From contig JAEUVJ010000024.1 in NCBI GenBank assembly GCA_016787085.1, forward strand, positions 1 through 57,178: a DNA stretch of 57,178 bases, given 5' to 3'. Positions 53,387 through 57,178 of this stretch are shown here, in pieces. The notes under the pieces are model-generated. The model saw nothing but the letters and a program-made list of their open reading frames with translations. It searched no databases and had not been told where the DNA came from. A program made the position numbers and the translations under genes. The first letter of the stretch is position 1. Every line of letters begins with the position of its first letter. The DNA comes from Chitinophagaceae bacterium. GTDB lineage: Bacteria; Bacteroidota; Bacteroidia; Chitinophagales; Chitinophagaceae.

Positions 53387-53460
53387 CCTCGATATGAATC
53401 GGGGTAAGCCATTGCTGGTCATCCCGATTTTTATCGGGACGTGTTTACCAATTCCCTTCG
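53378..53460 (-). pseudogene. Decayed tRNA-Leu copy A
   Basis: On the minus strand it keeps ggaattggta-aacacg of the tRNA-Leu D-arm, the variable-arm core ccagcaatggc and the acceptor end ccggggca. The anticodon arm is replaced by the palindrome tcccgataaaaatcggga, the T-arm by other bases that still largely pair, and the first third of the tRNA is gone. The lost 5' part is occupied by the last codons of the GIY-YIG gene. Confidence 0.6.
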
Positions 53461-53693
53461 ATGAGCCATTCAAGATATTTCCTGCTCTTTTGTTTTTTTA
53501 AACGGAGTTCTTCCCTTCTGGCATCGGCTTCCGTTAAAAATTGTTTTGCTGCTTTGATGGTATAAGGCCTGCAGTTACGGGTGGCAATGACCATGCCGGC
53601 ATTGTGCCTTTGCAGGCGGGCATCCAGATCAGAGCAATAGCCGATATAGAAGCGGTCGCACTTTTCCGAATACAAAATATACGTGTAGTACAT
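53445..53693 (-). CDS. Small GIY-YIG nuclease domain protein between tRNA-Leu copies
   Basis: From the ATG at 53693 the protein has 82 residues, the length of single-domain UPF0213-type GIY-YIG proteins. It shows Y-T-Y-I-L at 3-7, Y-I-G at 16-18, R26 in D-A-R-L-Q-R-H-N, and the metal-binding glutamate 61 or 62 in R-R-E-E-L-R; it ends K-S-R-K-Y-L-E-W-L-I-E-G-N-W. Its start codon lies in the 44-bp repeat, ten bases after the tRNA-Leu terminator, and its stop TAA is the ggaattggtaa of a decayed tRNA-Leu D-arm. Catalytic residues look intact. It has no promoter of its own that I can see, so expression would need read-through from the tRNA gene. Confidence 0.85.
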   Translation of the reverse strand: MYYTYILYSEKCDRFYIGYCSDLDARLQRHNAGMVIATRNCRPYTIKAAKQFLTEADARREELRLKKQKSRKYLEWLIEGNW

Positions 53694-53733
53694 AAACAAC
53701 AAAAGCGACCGAAGTCGCTTTGTGTGCCCCGGA
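53690..53733. repeat. 44-bp direct repeat, copy 2 (tRNA-Leu 3' end and terminator)
   Basis: Identical to 53343-53386. This copy is the true 3' end and terminator of the intact tRNA-Leu, plus the GIY-YIG start codon. Confidence 0.85.
53701..53719 (-). terminator. tRNA-Leu terminator with UUCG tetraloop
   Basis: On the minus strand agcgac, loop ttcg and gtcgct form a 6-bp stem with a stable UUCG loop, followed by TTTTGTTGTTT. A second identical copy lies at 53354-53372 behind the decayed tRNA copy. Confidence 0.75.
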
Positions 53734-53810
53734 ACGGAGTTGAACCGTTACGGCCATTGCTGGCCACAGGATTTTAAGTCCTGCGTGTCTACCAATTCCA
53801 CCACCAGGGC
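53725..53810 (-). tRNA. tRNA-Leu (anticodon UAA)
   Basis: An 86-base tRNA with acceptor GCCCTGG pairing with CCGGGGC, D-arm with ggaattggta, anticodon arm CAGGA-CTTAAAA-TCCTG (anticodon TAA), a long variable arm and T-arm AACGG-TTCAACT-CCGTT. CCA is not encoded. All stems are intact, unlike the three neighbouring copies. Confidence 0.95.
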
Positions 53811-53850
53811 AAGTGATGTAAAATATTTTAAGAACTCTTTTTATCAAAAA

Positions 53851-53917
53851 CCGGTGCGGCCATTGTCGGCCATCCCGATATAAATCGGGACGTGTCTACC
53901 AATTCCACCACCAGGGC
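53851..53917 (-). pseudogene. Decayed tRNA-Leu copy C
   Basis: It begins exactly like the intact gene (gccctggtggtggaattggt) and continues through gacacg. Then the anticodon arm is replaced by the palindrome tcccgatttatatcggga. A variable-arm-like hairpin ggcc/ggcc follows, then caccggttttt; the T-arm and 3' acceptor are missing. Confidence 0.65.
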
Positions 53918-53953
53918 AAGTGATGCAAATATTTTAAGAACTCTTTCTATCAA

Positions 53954-54023
53954 AAACCGGTGCGGCCATTACTGGTCATCTAGATATAAATCGGGACGTG
54001 TCTACCAATTTCGCCACCAGGGC
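53954..54023 (-). pseudogene. Decayed tRNA-Leu copy D
   Basis: It is like copy C but has diverged further: one change in the D-arm (gaaattggt), and the anticodon-arm palindrome is imperfect (tcccgatttatatctaga). It also ends in caccggttttt without a T-arm or 3' acceptor. Confidence 0.55.
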
Positions 54024-54071
54024 GGTTATACTAAAAAAAATCCTCCGCCTGTGGGGCAAGAGGATTGATGG

Positions 54072-54144
<73 letters not shown>

Positions 54145-54149
54145 AAAAG

Positions 54150-54238
54150 GGTTAAAGGTTTAAGGGTTTAAAGTTTAAGATTAGGGAAACCTACTGTATT
54201 TAAGAATTTTAAACTTTAGACCTTCAACTTTAAACTTA
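54150..54238. repeat. AT-rich imperfect palindrome upstream of tRNA-Gly
   Basis: The left side is built of gtttaaag/gtttaag units (54150-54182) and the right side of their reverse complements (54202-54238), for example ttaaactttag and aactttaaactta. It lies between tRNA-Gly and its presumed promoter. Confidence 0.5.
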
Positions 54239-54260
54239 CTTCCAAAGAACTAAGGGGGTG

Positions 54261-54268
54261 CAAAAATA
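54261..54268 (-). promoter_or_regulatory. -7 box upstream of the tRNA-Gly/tRNA-Leu array
   Basis: The minus strand reads TATTTTTG, a full TAnnTTTG match, about 117 bases before the tRNA-Gly. No clear TTTG at -33 was found. Confidence 0.4.
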
Positions 54269-54307
54269 AGGCATTAGCCTTTTTAGAAAAAATATTTTTG
54301 AACCGAT

Positions 54308-54526
54308 TTATTTATACTGGGGAGTATATAAAGTGCTTTCCTGTACAGGCACTTCGGGCTTTTCAAAACGTTTGGTGTAAAGCATGTAACAGCCACCCAG
54401 AACGAAAGCCAGAATACAGAATATTTGCAGGTAAAACAGGAAACCAGAGGAAGAGACCCAGTTATGGGTAAAGTCGCTGTCCTGTACTTTTTTTAGTTCC
54501 TGATGATATTCATGTTGTTGGCTCAT
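54308..54526 (-). CDS. Small single-span membrane protein
   Basis: The protein has 72 residues. A charged N-terminal part (about 1-27) is followed by one membrane helix (F-L-F-Y-L-Q-I-F-C-I-L-A-F-V-L-G-G-C) and a short tail with K-R-F-E-K-P-E-V-P. I do not recognise the family. The start is a good ATG. It lies 44 bases downstream of the glycosyltransferase gene on the same strand, and may be cotranscribed with it. Confidence 0.55.
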   Translation of the reverse strand: MSQQHEYHQELKKVQDSDFTHNWVSSSGFLFYLQIFCILAFVLGGCYMLYTKRFEKPEVPVQESTLYTPQYK

Positions 54527-54570
54527 AGCAGAATTTTGTGCTGCAAAAATAATGGTTCAGGTCAAATAAT

Positions 54571-55599
54571 TCACTTTGTTTTACCGGTAATTTCTGAAAA
54601 GGTCTTTTTGCCTTTTACAAAGTGAAGCCAGGCTATATTCTTTTGCAAATTACCGTATAACTTTCCTTTCCTGGATGGGGGCATCAGGCTCTTTTTCCGG
54701 TATCGCCACCACCACCCGGCAAAGGCTATATGGGCTCTCAATATGGCGATAAAATATCCTCCGTCACCCATCAGCAAACCTTTCCATGCTGATATGCCAT
54801 CGAGAATATTGCGAACCGACATCACCCATACTCTTTTGGAGAACGGCAGGTTCTTTGACAGCATGATCTTATTGTTACGGAAATTCAGGTAGGTTTTTTT
54901 GCTGTTCCCTCTTGGCAATGTGCCGCCCCCGACATGGTACACTACTGATGCAGGGCATGAAAATATCTTATATCCCGCTAGTTGTATCCGCCAGCACAGG
55001 TCTATTTCTTCCTGATGGGCAAAAAAGTATTCGTCAAAACCTTTTACTTCATGAAAGACCTTTGACCGTATAAATAGTGCGGCACCACTGGCCCAGAAGA
55101 TAGGCTCCGACTGGTCATATTGTCCGTGATCTTTTTCGCAGATATCAAATATCCTTCCTTTAGCGAAAGGATAACCATATTTGTCCAGCCAGCCGCCTGC
55201 TGCACCGGCATATTCAAACAGCTCTTTATTATGAAACGAAAGAAGTTTGGGTTGGCAGGCAGCTATGGATATATCACTCTCCAGCAGATGAACCATTGGT
55301 TCCAGCCAGCCGGGAGTTACTTCCACATCTGAATTGAGCAGGACATAATAATCGGCCGTTACTTGTTTCAGTGCTTCATTATACCCTTTGGCAAAACCCA
55401 TATTTTCTTTGAAGCGGATGATGCGTATAGCAGGAAAATTTGTCTGAAGGAAACTGACAGAGTCATCTGCGGACCCGTTATCGGCTACGATCACTATATA
55501 GTCCGGGAAGGTAGATGCCACTACTGATGGAAGAAACTGCTGTAAGAACTTTTTCCCATTCCAGTTAAGGATCACTACGGCTATCTTTGGTGAATGCAT
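54571..55599 (-). CDS. Glycosyltransferase family 2
   Basis: From the ATG at 55599 the protein has 342 residues; an in-frame start 12 bases upstream is possible. The nucleotide-binding start is I-A-V-V-I-L-N-W-N-G-K, the metal motif L-L-N-S-D-V-E, and the acceptor-side motif E-E-I-D-L-C-W-R-I-Q-L-A-G-Y, all typical of the rhamnosyltransferase-like GT2 branch. It is far from the exopolysaccharide cluster, so it may belong to another glycan route. It is divergent from the sensor kinase gene, 65 bases apart. Confidence 0.88.
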   Translation of the reverse strand: MHSPKIAVVILNWNGKKFLQQFLPSVVASTFPDYIVIVADNGSADDSVSFLQTNFPAIRIIRFKENMGFAKGYNEALKQVTADYYVLLNSDVEVTPGWLEPMVHLLESDISIAACQPKLLSFHNKELFEYAGAAGGWLDKYGYPFAKGRIFDICEKDHGQYDQSEPIFWASGAALFIRSKVFHEVKGFDEYFFAHQEEIDLCWRIQLAGYKIFSCPASVVYHVGGGTLPRGNSKKTYLNFRNNKIMLSKNLPFSKRVWVMSVRNILDGISAWKGLLMGDGGYFIAILRAHIAFAGWWWRYRKKSLMPPSRKGKLYGNLQKNIAWLHFVKGKKTFSEITGKTK

Positions 55600-55664
55600 C
55601 AGTCCCGGCAACTAAATTTGTTCAAAAATACGGGAAGGCGTCTGATCCTTATTAAATTCGGCCA

Positions 55665-56819
55665 ATGTTTCAGCAAATTTTAAATCTCCGGACAGGGCTG
55701 GCGCTGGTAGCTATTGCGATTGTTACCGGTACCGTCTTTTATTCGCAATATGTATCCCGGAAGATCGCTAAGGAGGAAAAGGCAAGGGTGACTGCGTTTG
55801 GGGAATCTTTAAAGATCAAGGCGCTGAGTGAAGACCCGAATGTGCTGCTTTTTACTAATCGTATTGCAGTGGAAAATGACGATATACCGATCATTGAAAC
55901 GGATGAAAGGAATAATCCCACGGGTTTGTATATTAACCTTGATTCTGCTGAAGTGGCCAGTGATACGGGTTACCTGCGTAAAATGGTAAAAAAGTTTGCC
56001 GGTATCAATGACCCGGTGCAGGTGGAGATCACCACCGACCCGGTTACGTATAATAAATATTATTACGGTGATTCAGTACTGCAGAAGGAGGTTCGCTATT
56101 ATCCTATCGTGCAGCTATTCATTGTTGGGCTATTCATCATCGTCATTATACTCACCCTTCGGAGCAGTTACCGTTCTGTACAGAACCAGGTATGGGCCGG
56201 CATGGCCAAAGAAACGGCACACCAGCTTGGTACACCTGTTTCTTCATTAGAAGGGTGGGTGGAGATGCTGAAAGAAAAGAAAAGCGAGGAACAGATCGTG
56301 CAGGAGCTTTCCAAAGATGTGGACCGGCTGCGGCTGGTATCTGACCGGTTCGGCAAGATCGGCAGTACGCCTCAACTGGAAGAAACGGATCTGCTGAAAC
56401 AGATCAATAATATGGTGGAGTATATCCGCAAAAGAGCGCCGGGAACGGTCAGCTTCTCCATCAATAGCCACGAACATCAGCATATACCGGCGATGATCTC
56501 CCCACCCTTATTCGACTGGGTGATAGAGAATTTGCTAAAGAATGCGCTGGATGCGATGGAAGGAAGGGGCAGCATCCAGATAGATATCAGGGATGAAAAG
56601 GATAGTGTATTGATTGATGTGGCCGATACAGGCAAGGGGATTACGGCCAAAAATATCACTAAGGTGTTCAAGCCGGGATTTACCACTAAAAAAAGAGGAT
56701 GGGGGCTTGGGCTCAGTTTGTCCCGGCGTATCATCAAGCAGTATCACAAGGGGGAAATATTTGTCAAACATTCAGAACCGGGTAAAGGGACAACCTTCCG
56801 GATCGTATTGAGAAAGTAG
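55665..56819 (+). CDS. Membrane sensor histidine kinase
   Basis: The protein has 384 residues. Two membrane helices (about 10-27 and 148-166) bracket a periplasmic domain; the phospho-acceptor segment is K-E-T-A-H-Q-L-G-T-P at about 184-193. The ATPase domain is intact, with N box E-N-L-L-K-N-A-L-D-A-M, G1 box D-V-A-D-T-G-K-G-I and G2 box G-W-G-L-G-L-S-L. In contrast to the two sensors at 1-7 kb, this kinase should be active. No response regulator follows within the window, so its partner is elsewhere. Confidence 0.9.
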   Translation: MFQQILNLRTGLALVAIAIVTGTVFYSQYVSRKIAKEEKARVTAFGESLKIKALSEDPNVLLFTNRIAVENDDIPIIETDERNNPTGLYINLDSAEVASDTGYLRKMVKKFAGINDPVQVEITTDPVTYNKYYYGDSVLQKEVRYYPIVQLFIVGLFIIVIILTLRSSYRSVQNQVWAGMAKETAHQLGTPVSSLEGWVEMLKEKKSEEQIVQELSKDVDRLRLVSDRFGKIGSTPQLEETDLLKQINNMVEYIRKRAPGTVSFSINSHEHQHIPAMISPPLFDWVIENLLKNALDAMEGRGSIQIDIRDEKDSVLIDVADTGKGITAKNITKVFKPGFTTKKRGWGLGLSLSRRIIKQYHKGEIFVKHSEPGKGTTFRIVLRK

Positions 56820-56884
56820 TTAGCCGTTGACAGGAGCAGGAACTTTTTATCTGCAGCAACTATTTAACTGATGAACTAATGAAC

Positions 56885-56892
56885 TATATTTG
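56885..56892 (+). promoter_or_regulatory. -7 box upstream of tRNA-Leu (GAG)
   Basis: TATATTTG, a full match to TAnnTTTG, 67 bases before the 5' end of the tRNA. Confidence 0.5.
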
Positions 56893-56959
56893 CACTCCCG
56901 AAATAGTAATGTTTGGAGAACCTTACACTTTAAACCTTGAATTTTTGGAACTTATATCT

Positions 56960-57043
56960 GCCCGGGTGGCGAAATTGGTAGACGCACCACTTTGAGGTGG
57001 TGGCGCCCGAAAGGGTGTGCTGGTTCGAATCCAGTCTCGGGCA
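56960..57043 (+). tRNA. tRNA-Leu (anticodon GAG)
   Basis: An 84-base tRNA with acceptor GCCCGGG/CTCGGGC, anticodon arm CCACT-TTGAGGT-GGTGG (anticodon GAG), a variable arm with gcgcccgaaagggtgt and T-arm with ggttcgaatcc. CCA is not encoded. Confidence 0.93.
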
Positions 57044-57049
57044 CTAAAG

Positions 57050-57090
57050 TGGACAAATCGAAAATTGACTCGGTTTGTCCATTTTCATTT
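57050..57090 (+). terminator. Terminator of tRNA-Leu (GAG)
   Basis: The arms tggacaaatcg (57050-57060) and cggtttgtcca (57071-57081) pair over 11 positions with one G-T pair, followed by the T-rich tract ttttcattt. Confidence 0.7.
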
Positions 57091-57118
57091 TGGCTGAAAC
57101 CCTTACCCAGGCTGTATA

Positions 57119-57178
57119 TTAGCCGAACAGCTTCATTGAGTCGAGCGGTTCGATATTGAAATCCGTCAAAAACGAGTT
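57119..57178 (-). CDS. 3' end of an unidentified gene, cut by the window edge
   Basis: An open frame enters from the right edge on the minus strand and ends at a TAA (57119-57121). The last residues read S-F-L-T-D-F-N-I-E-P-L-D-S-M-K-L-F-G. No family can be named from 19 residues. It lies convergent with tRNA-Leu (GAG), 28 bases after the terminator region. Confidence 0.35.
   Translation of the reverse strand, partial: NSFLTDFNIEPLDSMKLFG

Larger units (their letters stand above)
53811..54023. repeat. Tandem repeat of tRNA-Leu 5' part with upstream sequence (107 + 106 bp)
   Basis: Two units (53811-53917 and 53918-54023) follow each other directly upstream of the intact tRNA-Leu. Each unit contains, in minus-strand order, the first two thirds of a tRNA-Leu, a T-run after CACCGG, and an AT-rich promoter-like stretch with aatatttt or aatatttg. 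Confidence 0.8.

Noticed and set aside
52649..53473. Long antisense ORF under the end of the phosphatase gene and the tRNA repeat
   Set aside because: It runs opposite a well-supported gene and its N-terminal part is a reading of the tRNA-Leu repeat; the residues look like a shadow, not a protein.
53534..53847. ORFs that read through the tRNA-Leu gene on both strands
   Set aside because: They are translations of the tRNA and of the GIY-YIG gene in other frames; the tRNA and GIY-YIG calls explain the sequence.
53811..54023. CRISPR-like tandem repeat
   Set aside because: There are only two units of about 107 bp with no spacers between; they are tRNA-derived duplications.
56960..57178. Integration site of a genomic island at tRNA-Leu (GAG)
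   Set aside because: No repeat of the tRNA 3' end and no integrase motif is visible before the window ends.

Overview
The window looks like a chromosomal segment of a Bacteroidota bacterium, most probably from the Chitinophagales/Chitinophagaceae. Reasons seen in the sequence: two-component-regulator propeller/Y_Y_Y sensors, an UpxY-type NusG paralogue inside an exopolysaccharide cluster, the families DUF3810, DUF2024, DUF5989 and SxtJ, and -7 boxes of the Bacteroidota form TAnnTTTG in front of several genes. No rRNA, CRISPR array or intact insertion sequence was seen.

Layout. (1) 1-8.5 kb: an AbiV-like (HEPN) abortive-infection gene enclosed by a 16-bp inverted repeat, two tandem paralogous propeller sensors whose kinase ATP-binding domain is degenerate, and a hemerythrin-like gene. 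(2) 8.5-13.9 kb: an AT-rich accessory stretch with a DUF2971 protein, a propeller lipoprotein, a PhnB/VOC protein, and an operon of protoglobin, DUF2024, a small unknown protein and a MarR regulator with four C-terminal cysteines. A candidate operator abuts the -7 box of that operon. Two imperfectly palindromic intergenic elements with covarying arms lie in this stretch. (3) 13.9-21.9 kb: cytochrome c and DUF1772-like membrane protein; a carbamoyltransferase-DUF5989-SxtJ cassette; an M14 peptidase; an OmpA-family protein; a secreted protein of unknown function. (4) 21.9-43.7 kb: a 17-gene exopolysaccharide cluster, all on the minus strand, reading from wza and wzc through UpxY, flippase, polymerase, glycosyltransferases, an asparagine-synthase-like amidotransferase, two polysaccharide-lyase-like proteins and an AlgD-like sugar-nucleotide dehydrogenase to a WcaJ-type initiating transferase. 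(5) 44-51 kb: a candidate HTH regulator, the yceD-rpmF-plsX lipid block, a DUF3810 membrane protein, dCTP deaminase, a phosphopantetheinyl transferase and a DUF2130 protein. (6) 51-57 kb: a secreted purple-acid-phosphatase-like protein, then a tRNA-Leu(UAA)/tRNA-Gly(GCC) locus holding three decayed tRNA-Leu copies and a small GIY-YIG gene between 44-bp direct repeats, a family-2 glycosyltransferase, a sensor kinase and tRNA-Leu(GAG).

How the genes work together. The exopolysaccharide cluster forms a complete Wzx/Wzy-type route: WcaJ loads the first sugar on undecaprenyl phosphate, the glycosyltransferases extend it, AlgD-like dehydrogenase supplies a hexuronate donor, Wzx flips, Wzy polymerises, Wzc/Wza control length and export, and lyase-like proteins may trim a uronate-containing polymer. 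The observations I would follow first are the tRNA-Leu/GIY-YIG module, the covarying intergenic hairpins of the accessory stretch, the protoglobin/Cys-MarR operon, and the paired pseudokinase sensors.
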